Source: Triglochin maritima (lineage: Eukaryota; Streptophyta; Magnoliopsida; Alismatales; Juncaginaceae). Taken from it: a DNA stretch of 64,000 bases. The notes beneath the pieces are model-generated. The model saw only the letters and a program-made list of their open reading frames with translations. It was not told the origin of the DNA and made no database searches. Position 1 is the first letter of the stretch. Each line of letters opens with the position of its first letter. Shown one piece after another: positions 11,690 to 22,029 of this stretch. Position numbers and translations under genes: made by a program. The stretch covers positions 34,244,201 to 34,308,200 of the forward strand of contig OY821771.1 in NCBI GenBank assembly GCA_963682175.1, given 5' to 3'.

Positions 11690-12435
11690 AGTTGTAAAAA
11701 TCACCATGTTGGGTCGTTCCACCAAACGACCTAGGTCGTTGCAACTTAAGTAACAAGTTCACTCGTTTTAAGAAAAATAGGTACTTCTCTCTAGGACATC
11801 AAACAACTTTTCCAAGATGAGAAAACTAATTAATTAACAACAAATGATTGGTTTTCAGTGTTAGACCATTGATATGTAATTGTTTTTAATTGTTAAGTGA
11901 ACTCCTCTAGGGACGAGTTTGTCCCGCATAAGAACGAGTTTGTCCAACTCGGGACGAACGTGTCCCACGCAAGATGACTATGTCCCGCTAAGGGACGCGT
12001 CTCTCCCACTCGGGACGTAAGTGTTTCCCTCAAGACGACTCTATCCCGAGCTGTACAAAACACCAAACGAGCCGAGTGGTTCGACCAAATGACCTAGAAA
12101 ACAAGCTTTTAAAATCACCAAACGAGCTTGGTCGTTCGACCAAACAAGTTGGGTTGTTCAGTCCAAAAGACATGGGTCGTTCCACCAAACAAGTTGGGTC
12201 GTTCAATGAAACGAGCTTGGTCATTCTGACTTAACTAACAACTTAAGAAATATTTATACTTCTCTCTAAGACGTGAAAAATAACTTTTCCAATATGAGAC
12301 AACTTAATTAACAACATATCCAATTGCAAATAAAACCTTTTGAGTGCTAGACCATTAATATGTAGTTCAGTTTAATTTGTTATGTGAACTTGTTACGAAT
12401 TAACTTGTATGCACATTGATACGGGACAAATAGAC
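11690..12435. repeat. Word-array block, copy 2 of the ~2.4-kb spaced duplication
   Basis: It has the same succession as 9420-10025: GGGACGAGTTTGTCCCGC words, then ACCAAACGAGCTTGGTCGTTCG words, then CAATATGAGACAACTTAATTAACAAC. Divergence is substantial, so the duplication is old. Confidence 0.7.
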
Positions 12436-12599
12436 TTGTAGGTTTGAATTAAGACAAACAAATTGAAAACATCACATGAGAACTTGTTACAAGTTAACAA
12501 GTCTAGTTTTACAAACATTAAACATTGAGACAGAACAAAGAAACTTGTTAGATTATAGGATTGAATCAAGATAGATGGGACAAACAAACTTTTTTACAT

Positions 12600-12748
12600 G
12601 ATAGGATTGAATCAAGATAAACGAGTTGTAAAAGTCACCAAACGAGCTGGATCGATTGACCAAACAATTTGGGTGTTCGACCAAACGAGCTGGGTCATTC
12701 GACCAAATGAGCTGGGTCATTTCAACGTAATTAAAAACTTATCCACTT

Positions 12749-12785
<37 letters not shown>

Positions 12786-12910
12786 CATGAAACAACTTAT
12801 CCAATATAAGACAACTTAATTAACAAAAAATCCAATTGCAAATAATTGTTTTTGAGTGTTAAACCATTAATATGTAGCTCAATTTAATTTGTTAAGTGAA
12901 CTTCCAACTC
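12600..12910. repeat. Partial word array and TA microsatellite
   Basis: Three or four copies of (A)AACGAGCTGGGTCATTCGACC occur at 12640-12722, followed by a (TA)n tract at about 12750-12783 and another copy of the CAATATAAGACAACTTAATT tail. No gene is seen. Confidence 0.7.
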
Positions 12911-13935
12911 GGGGGATGGGATAGTCCACTCGCGTGATGATGACATAGATCCCCCCTCACAAGTCACAAGGACGAGTAATTTCCACCTGACACCCCACCG
13001 GAACGGGTAAGTTCCCTCTCAGGGCAACTCATTCCCTTTATGGGATGACCGAGAACCCTTGCAAAGACGTTGTCTCTTGGTAAGCCTGGGCCGTTTTTTA
13101 CGAAAAAATCAGGGTCGTTTAACCAAATGACTCGAGTTGTTTCACAAACGAACCCTCGCATCATTGGTGCGCCGCAACTCTTTTAGTGGAGTCCATTTGC
13201 TCCCATGATATTCGAAAATCATTCTTGGATTTTGCGCCCGCCATGCTTGGATTTTCCTTGGAATAGATGCCTGTTCGAGACAATTTAGTCTCAGTCCAGG
13301 ACGAGTCAGGCCTGCGACGGGAATCCCAAGTCAGGGACGATTCAAAGAAACACGTCCCATGATGGAACGATTCAGTACGACTAGGGACAAGTAGTGGATT
13401 AATTGAATCCATGCATCCAAACATGGAGAGATTCGTCCAATTAAATTTTGGCATAATACAGGGTATCGTCGATTCTGAGGAAAATCCAAGTAAGGTGGGC
13501 ACGAAATTCTAGAACGATGTTCAAATATCATGGACGCAAGTGGACTCGACCAAAAGAATTGTAACGCACCAGTGTTGCATGAGTTCTTTTGCGAAACAAC
13601 ACTGGTCATTTGGTTAAACGACCTAGGTTGTTTCGTAAAACGACACAAGTTTACCAGGTCAAATGACCCAGGTTGTTTTGTGCTACGACCCAGGCTGTTT
13701 TATGAAATGACCCAGGTTGTTTCGTAAAAAAAGACCAAAGTTACCAAGGGACAGAGCCTCCGCGAGGGTTTTGGGTCGTTCCTCGAGGGAATTAGTTGTC
13801 GCGAGAGGGAACTTACCCATCCTAGTTGGGTGTCAGGTGAAAATTACTAGTCCTGTAGGGGGAGCCACGATCTATGTCACCATCTTGTGAGAGGACTGTC
13901 CCATCCCACGAGGGGACTGATATTTCCCACCAAAG
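12910..13935. repeat. Degenerate GGGAC / GACCCAGGTTGTTT word array
   Basis: Two word types alternate: GGGACGA-type words (12910-13060, 13275-13400, 13750-13935) and AAATGACCCAGGTTGTTTCGT words (13085-13150, 13595-13730). They are relatives of the arrays at 6.1-6.8 and 16.2-17.0 kb. Short open frames here are by-products of the repeats. Confidence 0.65.
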
Positions 13936-13939
13936 CCTG

Positions 13940-14910
13940 GGTCATTCGTGTCCATCAACAATTCAGCATGTCATTCGTGCCTATTAGCAAGTCCTTCAGG
14001 ATATAGGAAATGACTTCTTGCGCTTAATGCAAGACGTGGGTGCAGTCCAATTAGAGATATAAAATATAATTTTTTTGAAGTGAAAGTAATGCATAGGTGA
14101 TGTTTAATTGTCAACTTGAGTTGAAGAGAGAAGACCCACACAGACTTAGAAAAGACGTTTGTTTTTTACCATTAGATCAATCTATTTGTTAATTAGTGAT
14201 GATTAATACTGGGTACTTAAAAGTTTCAAGTCCTCTATATCGAATGAGGTTGCGTAAAATAACATTTGTCTACCTTTACCACACTACAATGACAAGTAGT
14301 GTCTAAATATGTTAATCCAAATCTTCATTCTTCAGTTACTTATGTAAGGAAAATACCAAAACTAAACATTATACTGAAGCATGGGACTGCCAGCTTTAGA
14401 AGTTTGTGTCCATGTTATCCGGGTCGATTTTCATACAGGGTGGAGTGTCCATAATCCCCAACAATTTTCATATTATTTCAATTTGTTACCATGTGAGTTC
14501 CACTAATTAAGCTTGTTACGTTTAAAATTGTGCAGCGACAATACATTACAATAAAATGTCATGTTTTCCAATGCAATGGCCTTCTACGCTCCAAAACGAA
14601 ACATTACGTAAATAGAATGGAAAAAAACACTCTATTGCGTTAAAAAACAATGTCATTTATATAATTAGTTAATTTGGTTGTTAACTAGTAATGACAGTTG
14701 AGTTGCTAATTACTCGTTCATACACATTTAGTCCTAATTAGTAGTTACTCTCACCCAACCCAAACCTTTCCCTATTAGACTCAAATCAGTTAGGCCTAAC
14801 CCTTTAGACTCACGCCCGACCCTATTGTGCGAAGATAGCCCATGGTCACCCAGCAACCAACATCATTAAGCATCGTGTTTCTACCACAACCATAAACGAT
14901 ACATTTAGAA
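13940..14910. other. No gene recognised
   Basis: AT-rich sequence without a supported coding region. A segment at about 14865-14915 (TTTCTACCACAACC...ACATTTAGAAAT) resembles the right arm of the hairpin at 26184-26315, showing that the two places share a dispersed repeat. Confidence 0.5.
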
Positions 14911-14911
14911 A

Positions 14912-15952
14912 TCAGTTTGGATTCCATTGAATACTATAATCTTCCATATAACATTCCATTGAATAATTCAACATTACATATTCCACGAACAGAAAAACAA
15001 ACACAAACAAAAAAATCTCTTCCAAGTCATTAGAAGATAGTGATACTGTCAGATGTCGTCTGCAAGCCCGAAATATGATTTTATTCATCTCCTGAGTTTG
15101 ACTCAACTTCGCAAGCTTCCAGAGAAGCTTCTGCATCCCTAGGTTGTTTATGCTCTCGTCGGGTTTCTCCACCAGTGGCACCGGTGTTTAGGGCTGTAAG
15201 CGGGGCGGGGCGGGTTTTCGCCCCACCGCTACCCGCCCCCCAAAGTTAAGCGGGTAGGTGGGGCGGGGCGGGGTTAAAAAAAACCGCTACCCGCCCCGCG
15301 TAAGGATGGACTATGCTATGCAGGGCGGGTTGACGGGTTTAATCTTTTATTAAAGTTAAATACAAAAATCAATTTATTTTCTTTAACGTTATCTATTTAA
15401 TCAAAGCTAAGTACAAAAAACAAGGAAAAAAATCAATCAATGTTTGTTTTTAAAGCTATATACAAAAAATCAAAGCTAAATACAAACAAAATCAAAACAA
15501 AATACAAAAAATCAAACAAAATATAGGGCTTATGCGGGTTGCGGGTTATGCGGGGCGGGTTGCGAGAAAACCGCAACCTGCCCCGCTTATAATGCGGGTG
15601 GCGGTTTGGCGGGTAACAACTTTTTTCTGCAACCCACGTTAGGCGGGGCGGGGTGGGTTGCGGGTAAAATTTTACCTATTTACAGCCCTACCGGTGTTCC
15701 ATCGTCCTAGACGAAGTACCGACACCGATGGGTTGGCTCAGAGGAGCCACAAACATAAAACTTTTTGCAAAGTTGGTTCAGAGTGTTGAACCACAATTTC
15801 GTTGCCTTTAAACCGCACCTATAGGTGTGATAGGGTAGATGTAAAACTACATGTATTTCAACAGGAGGACAACTTCCCCATATTGGTCCATTAGTGATGT
15901 ACTCATCTTCATCACTTGAGTAGTCATTGTTGGCATTGATTTGGAATGCCAT
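14912..15952 (-). pseudogene. GRF-type zinc-finger small ORF, copy 2, split by an hAT insertion
   Basis: The minus-strand frame starts ATG at 15952 (MAFQINANNDYSSDEDEY), runs through GPIW, YRCGLKA, CKKFYVCGSS and HRCRYFV, and is then cut at 15698 by a 502-bp element. The remainder resumes at 15188 (VPLVEKPDESINNL, LLWKLAKLSQTQEMNKIIF). Removing the element and one TSD copy restores continuity of homology with the copy at 10371-10786. A TAG near 15710 replaces the tryptophan expected before the DD pair. The C-terminal tail (14912-15010) is shared with 26055-26150. Confidence 0.6.
15189..15690. mobile_element. Non-autonomous hAT-like element with 8-bp TSD
   Basis: A 502-bp element has perfect terminal inverted repeats TAGGGCTGTAA / TTACAGCCCTA and an 8-bp direct duplication CCGGTGTT on both sides (15181-15188, 15691-15698), which is the hAT signature. 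The inside is unusual: GC-rich subterminal strings of GCGGGGCGGGTT and CCCGCCCC near both ends, and an AT-rich core with repeated ATACAAAAAATCAAA words. It has no transposase. It sits inside the GRF-like frame. Confidence 0.93.
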
Positions 15953-16017
15953 TTTTGGGGTAAATCGAATGCAATAGAGTTTAGGAATGCACTATAAGTC
16001 TACAACAACGGAAGATT

Positions 16018-16148
16018 TTATAGACCCTGTAATGAAAAGTTGTGTCTCTTCACATACCCTATAATGAAAGGTTACGTCTCTTCGCATACCCTATAATGAA
16101 AGGTTGTGCCTCTTCACACAATAAGGAAAGGTTGTGTCTTTTCGCAGA
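16018..16148. repeat. 32-bp tandem repeat, ~3.7 copies
   Basis: Units with ACCCTATAATGAAAGGTTGTG and CTCTTCRCAT start near 16024, 16056 and 16088, with a partial one near 16117. Confidence 0.8.
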
Positions 16149-16149
16149 A

Positions 16150-17086
16150 CAATGACCCATCCCTGGCCGACGTGAATCGTCTCAGCATATGACGTTTGAC
16201 TTTGAGTTGTCCCTGACTCGTCTTGCTGCAGGCCTAACACGTCCCGACGTGGGACTAACTCGTCCTAAACTGAGACTAAATCGTCCTGAACAGGTGTCCA
16301 TGTATTAGGAACCTTTGCGTATTGTGTCCCGAGCAAGTTTGCCGTGAATGACGACTTTGTCCCTCGTAGGGTCGAGTCGGTCCCGTTCGGGACGTACATG
16401 TCGCAATCGGGATGCAAGTGCAAAATGAGTCCCAACGCTGGACTGGTGCGTCTCGCGTGGTACAAAATGAGCTAGCTTGTTTGGAACAATGATCCAACAC
16501 TGGGACACACTAGTCTCGTGCTGGGCTAGGTCGTTCGACCAAACGAGTTGTGTCGTTTTCACCAAACAAGTTGTGTCGTTCATGAAAACAATTTGACTTG
16601 TTTTCACCAAATGAGATGAGTCTTTTTCACCGAACAAGTTGGGTCATTCTACAAAACAAGCTGGGTTATTTCGACTAAACATGTTGGGCCATTTTCACTA
16701 AACTAGGTGCAGCTTAATTAACTTACTACAATAAGAAATGTGAAATTTAATTAATAACATGGCTCGTTTTAATATATATATATATATGTATATATATATA
16801 TGTATATATATATATGTATATATATATATTTATATATATATATATGTATATATATAAATTTGTGTACCAATTTATAGCACATTGTTAGATTCAAATTCAA
16901 TCAAGACAATTTATAGGAAAAACGAAAATGGTATAAAGATATTTTCTACAACTAAATAAGCTAAGTTGTTTTCTTCAACTAAATAAACTACGTCGTTTTT
17001 TGTACTAAATAACTTGGGTCGTTTTATTGTGGTAAATAAGTGGGTCGTTTTCTTAAACCTGTGTCGTGCAGGCTCGACACACCTAG
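16150..17086. repeat. Word array (GGGAC and GGGTCGTT types) with an AT-microsatellite
   Basis: GACGAGT/GGGACTAA words (16190-16460) are followed by AAACAAGTTG(G/T)GTCGTTCA words (16525-16705 and 16955-17060). Between them lies an interrupted (TA)n tract at about 16773-16858. The array is cut at 17091 by the following solo LTR. No gene is supported. Confidence 0.7.
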
Positions 17087-17091
17087 CCGGG

Positions 17092-18622
17092 TGATTGACA
17101 TCATTTCATGCTTATATTTGTATCTTATATCCATTATCTTACACCTAAGCAATGCTACGTGACGAGTTTTATGTTGGAATTTCAGAAATAAATAGGTTTG
17201 AAGAGATGAAGCATGAAAGGACCCAAAAGCAGGGGAAAATGACTTAATTGTGAGACCTGGGGACTAAGATGCAAGGGAGAAGGACCTGAACGTAAGACCG
17301 AATGACCAAAGAGCAAAACAAAAAACTTCACACCATCATGGGGAGTATTTTGGCAATTCTATTCGGGTCGGAGCTCCAACAAGCAACGTAGATGCATCCA
17401 AGACCAACAAATACATCAAGACAAGCCCACAACAAAAATGAGCCCGATCCAGAACCAATAGACCGCCAATTGGCGGTCTGTTTGGCTCCGGATCCGCTAA
17501 TCTTTGGCGGGCATGTGTATTAAAGTGTGTTTATTCTATTTCTGGTATTGTTTAGTCCCACATCGGGGGATTGTCCCGGATTACCTTTTTCTATGGCTAT
17601 AAATAGAACTCTTCACCTTCCATTGTAATTACCCATTGCTTGGTGGCATTCTCTCTACTAAGGAGTAAGCCTTGGAGCAAAACTCAAGGTGGAGAAGAAT
17701 GCTACATTCAATGTGAGTCATTTGTTAATAAAATAATTATTCTAGTTTCTTTTAATCTTGTCTTTTTATTCGTGCATGCTTGTTTAGTCTTTCCTTTCCT
17801 TTTAGTTCCTTTAATGTTTTTTGCTTGCTTAATTTCATTTCAGTATTATGCTTCATCTTGTTAATATAGTTAGTGTAATGAGTAGTGAGTAGATCCATCC
17901 CCATTTGGGGGTGAAGAAATATGTGATATAATCATGTAGTGTATTAAGTGTGTGTTATCTTAATCCCTTGAGCTTTATATGATTTCCATAACCATCTAAT
18001 GGGTTTTCACTCTTATCTTTGATATGCCAATGCTCTTGAATGACGCTTAGCCTATGCTTTGATTAGTAAACCTATTTTATGGGGAATGATAAGGTTAGGA
18101 TATGGATGGAATTAATATTGGAAACACAAGTTGTAGTGTATGCACTCTTGTTGCCTTTACCTTGGTTAATGTCTTGTATGTTTTAATGATAATGTGTTAT
18201 CTTAATTCATGTGGAGGCATAGTAGGGTCTAGTATTTATACTTGAGTTCATTTAGCTTCATTCCAATTATTGTCTTGTATGTTTTAATGATGTGATCTAA
18301 TCTTAATTCATGTGGAGGCAAAGTTGGATTTAGTTTTATGATTTCATGCACTACATATTGTGAGGAGCTTAATAAACACATATACACACACTTCTTTATG
18401 TTCACATTATTTCTCTACCCCCTTTGGGGTTTAGTTTTCTTGCTTCTTTTCCATTTCCACTTGCACCTTCGTGTAGTTTAGTGTAACCAACCTTTCTCTC
18501 CTTTCTTTACCACTCGCCTTCGCACAAACCAAAAGTCGACACACCTCCCTGTGGATCGACCCGTATTTGTCACCGCTTCAACGCAACTGTGCACTTGCGG
18601 TTAATATAAAACAAATCAATCA
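17092..18622 (+). mobile_element. Solo LTR, family S, with 5-bp TSD
   Basis: A 1531-bp LTR starts TGATTGACATC and ends AAATCAATCA (short inverted ends TGATTGA/TCAATCA). It is flanked by CCGGG (17087-17091, 18623-18627). It contains a TATA box (TATAAATA, 17598-17605), a perfect 18-bp palindrome upstream (17461-17478) and, near the 3' end, CTCCCTGTGGATCGACCCG, a string typical of the end of many plant gypsy LTRs. A second, minus-strand copy is split at 28001-28528 and 34236-34534. Superfamily assignment to gypsy is tentative because no internal region is present. Confidence 0.92.
17461..17478. promoter_or_regulatory. Perfect 18-bp palindrome upstream of LTR TATA box
   Basis: GACCGCCAATTGGCGGTC is fully self-complementary and lies about 120 bp upstream of the TATA in the solo LTR, the normal place for LTR enhancer sites. 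A role as a dimeric transcription-factor site is inference. Confidence 0.5.
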
Positions 18623-18627
18623 CCGGG

Positions 18628-19070
18628 CTTGGGCCATGTCAGCTGTCCTCACTAGCCCAACGACTATAATAGTCGTTGGTTTTTTTTAAAATATTTACCA
18701 AAATACCCTCTCCTTCCTATATAAACCCTAGAACTCCTCTTCTTCATATATAAACCCCCCAACTCCTCTCATTTTCTTCACACCAAATTCTCACTCTTTT
18801 TCTAAATCTCTCCAAATCTTCTTTACTATTTCTCTATTGCTCTGATTTTGGTGGAAACGGGTCGAGTTTAGCTAAAGCGTGAAGCCTAAGCTACAAGCAG
18901 ACCACTGTCCGCCCGATTTCGCAACTCCTTCGCTTTTCATTTCCTCAGATTTTCTAATCTTTTTAATAGTTAATTTTAGTTCATCAATCAGCATCATGAC
19001 TTTCTCATTTACAAAAAAAGTCACTTTTGTTTGCATATTTAATAATTTTCTTGGTCTTAACATCTGACTT
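18628..19070. other. Unassigned; pyrimidine-rich, promoter-like
   Basis: It contains CCTATATAAACCC-type TATA words (about 18715-18760) followed by CT-rich sequence resembling a plant 5' leader. No protein match is seen in any frame. It may be part of the next diverged LTR. Low information. Confidence 0.35.
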
Positions 19071-19074
19071 TGAA

Positions 19075-20336
19075 GATAATGATAACCTACCTCCTTTTAA
19101 TCCACCTAAACATACGGGTAAAAGTGGTAGAAAAGCTTCACTCCGGAAGTTATTACCCTCGTCAAGTTTGGACCACCTTCTCACAATCCAAGAAGAGTTT
19201 CACTCCGGAAGCTATTACAACACTTTTAGAATATAACTCTAGTTTGACCACTTGAACAATGAAGATTTGACGTTAAGGATGATTCAAGTGAAATTTGAAG
19301 CACAAGTGAGATTCTAGAGATAGGATTGGTAACATTGTAGAGTTGTTCTAATATCTATTTATAGGCTCTAAAGCTCATATAGTCGTTGGGAAAATTTTGG
19401 TAAAGTTGTGTGCAAGATATACAAATCAGAAACTAAAGTTTAACAAGTTTGTGCAACACCGGTCGACCGACACGGGATGAACGGTCGAGTGTTTCCATGA
19501 AAAAAATGAAAATGTTCAAACCAACTTAAAATACGGTCGAACCAAAAGGCTAGGAAATTAAGTCATCGGTCGAACCAGGTCAGGGGGTCGACCGAGATAT
19601 GGGTTTTGAGTGGGTCCAGAGAAGATATAAGGTAAACGGTCGAACGATCAAGGAGAGACGGTCGACCAAAAATAACAGGAACTTTTATGGCTCTAAGATG
19701 ATTCACCAGTCGACCACTAAGGTCAAATGGTCCGACCAGTACTCTATTACAAAATGGTGATTACGTAGGATTTATACGTATTTGATCGTTGTATAATATG
19801 GCAAAAATAACTGGTAGATTAAATACGTACAATAGAGAAACGGTCGAACAAAATGCATTTACGAGATGGTCAAACAAAAGGCATTTACCAGTCGACTGAA
19901 CCATAGGTAAAGTGAACTTGCCAACCGGTCGAACAGACACTCTGACGGTCAACCGTGTGTGTGCAGACAATTCTATCTAGCTAGCTTGGTTTATCCTACG
20001 GATTTGGGTCGCCTATTCAAGTCAGATTGATATGAAATTTTGTATGAGACTTTTATAGGTTCCCTAGGGTCTATGTATGAAGCTTATCAAGAGTTAAGTG
20101 ATCAAGTTACATATATTCATAAAGACTCAAATAAAGATAAAATTACATGTCTTCAAAAAGCTTGATTACATGTGACTTTATTCCATTTTTCTTTGAGTCT
20201 TGATCACCTGTAGATGTTAGCACAATGCAAGATATGTTCCATGCATAATGTGTGTGACTCAATTTGATTGATAGGGTTGATTGATTATGATTTGATTAAT
20301 CATCAAAATCAATATATTAAGGCTTAAAAGCCAACA
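19075..20336 (-). mobile_element. Diverged LTR fragment, family D (LTR-start side)
   Basis: On the minus strand it begins TGTTGGCTTTTAAGCC at 20336, matching the start of the family-D LTR (TGTTGGCTTTTTGGCC at 30095 and 32480). It shares the order of later blocks: a CACCTGTAGATGTTAGCACAAT-type string (20208-20226), a GGTCGACC-rich block (19450-19960), ATTTATAGGCTC and TGTGCAAGATATACA. The far edge near 19075 is approximate. Confidence 0.65.
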
Positions 20337-20467
20337 CCATCCCGGGCAGGGATGGAAAAGTTTGGATTGTCAGCACATGCAACTCGTTTTATTCGTAACA
20401 TCCACATCCAAATACGGAATTTGAGGATTCCAGATTCGTTGGAAAGAAAATTGAAAGGAGAAAATAT

Positions 20468-21848
20468 TGTAGGATCATGAGGGTCTCTAATTCTAATCAC
20501 TTTTAAGCTAATTACCTACTTATTTAATCGAACAAAGATATGCAGCGGAATTTAAAACTAAACAAACAAGTAAAGGAATGGAGAATGCAAACCACAATGG
20601 AGACGTGGGATTTTATAGAGGTTCGGTACCCCACCCGGGTCCTAGTCCTCTCTTTCAAGCTCTGCTCACGACTTCACTATCCACTCCTCGTTCCGGGCTA
20701 GGAGAGAACGCCTTTACAACATAAGCACCGCGAACACCCTCGCTTGCTTGACCTTCTTCCTCTCACAATCCGAGAGGGAACACTTCGGGCTTTCACCGAA
20801 ATCCTTGCTTCTTGAACAAGTGATTGGGACAACACTCTCTAAATATTGAGCACACTTTGAATATGATTTGGCTATGATCAAATATGTGGAATTTAGGCTT
20901 AGGGTGTAGGATTGGGGAAATTTAAGTTTGGGAGTTTCTTTCTGGTGTATGTTACAAATGGAAGTGGGAGAGATATCTAATAGTGTCAAGGGAACACCTA
21001 TTTATAAGCTCATAAGGTCTTATAACCATTGGGGTTAAGTTGAGTAAGAGTTGTGTAAGATACACAAAACATAAATCTACTTGACCCAAAAATGAGTAAG
21101 TTCGGTCGACCGAATCGGGCTGAACGGTCGACCGTTTGGCAATTTTGAGCTCGGTTCCGTCGACCGGTTAAAGAACGGTCAACTGCCAAAGGCTATAATC
21201 TAGGTACACTTAAGTTATCGGTCGGACACCGAGATAGGTTCGGTCGACCGATTTATAACACTCTTTGGGATTGACAAACAAGATCATTTTCGGTCCACCG
21301 AAACAAGGTCTGCAGTCGACCAAAAACTAACAGGCAGTTCGGGTTTGTCAAGACATCTAAGTTTGGTCGACCGAACAATGTCCTCGGTCGACCGATAGGG
21401 AAAAGTATTTTTTGGGTATTTGGAAATAATACGAATACGACCGTTGGGTATATACGACAAAACAAACGGTCGGAAATTTGTTGTTACTCGGTTGACCAAA
21501 AAGGTCTAGACGGTCGACCGAACTTGGGTAGTAAAACACTAACAGGATATATGATCAATCGGTCGACCGAACGGTCTGTTTCGGTCGACCGAATGTGGGC
21601 AGACAGTTCAGGTTAAGGTTTGGTGTTTCCGGTCTAAGTTTGGGTGATCTATTGAAGTCCAAATTATATGAAATTTTGTTTGTGACTTCTATAAGGAACC
21701 TAGTATGTGTTTGAGTAGGTTTTAGCTCATGCTAAATTTACACATTGTTCCTAAGACTCAAAGAAAAATTCAAATTACAAGTCTTCAATAGAGCTTGATT
21801 ATATGTCTTGACTTGAATCATTTCTTTCTTGATTATTGATTACATGTC
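20468..21848 (-). mobile_element. Diverged LTR fragment, family D (LTR-end side)
   Basis: It begins at 20468 with TGTAGGATCATGAGGG, the reverse of the LTR end GATCCTACA, and follows family D through GAGGTTCGGTACCCC, TCACAATCCGAGAGGG and a GGTCGACC block (21100-21590). It stops around 21848 before reaching the LTR start, so it is truncated. No TSD can be identified. The 91-aa frame at 20714-20989 is LTR sequence. Confidence 0.7.
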
Positions 21849-21859
21849 GTATCGGGAGC

Positions 21860-21993
21860 TGAATAAGTTGGGTCTTTTCCCGATGGACTTTCCTGCCAAA
21901 ATTTCCATCGGTAGTTGGTATTACCGATAAAAAAATGGCCTTTTGTAGACGAAATTGTTCGTCAGCAAAAGCCATTTTTTGTAGAAGTGATAT
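21860..21993. mobile_element. Possible terminus of a CACTA-like element
   Basis: Read on the minus strand from 21993 the sequence starts CACTTCTACAAAAAATGGC, then contains TGACGAAC and a partial complement (ATGGCCTTTTGTAGACGAA), as in CACTA/Spm termini. No opposite end was found, so this is only a suggestion. Confidence 0.3.
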
Positions 21994-22029
21994 TTCGATT
22001 AATGTATTTGAAATTGGGTACTTCGGTTT

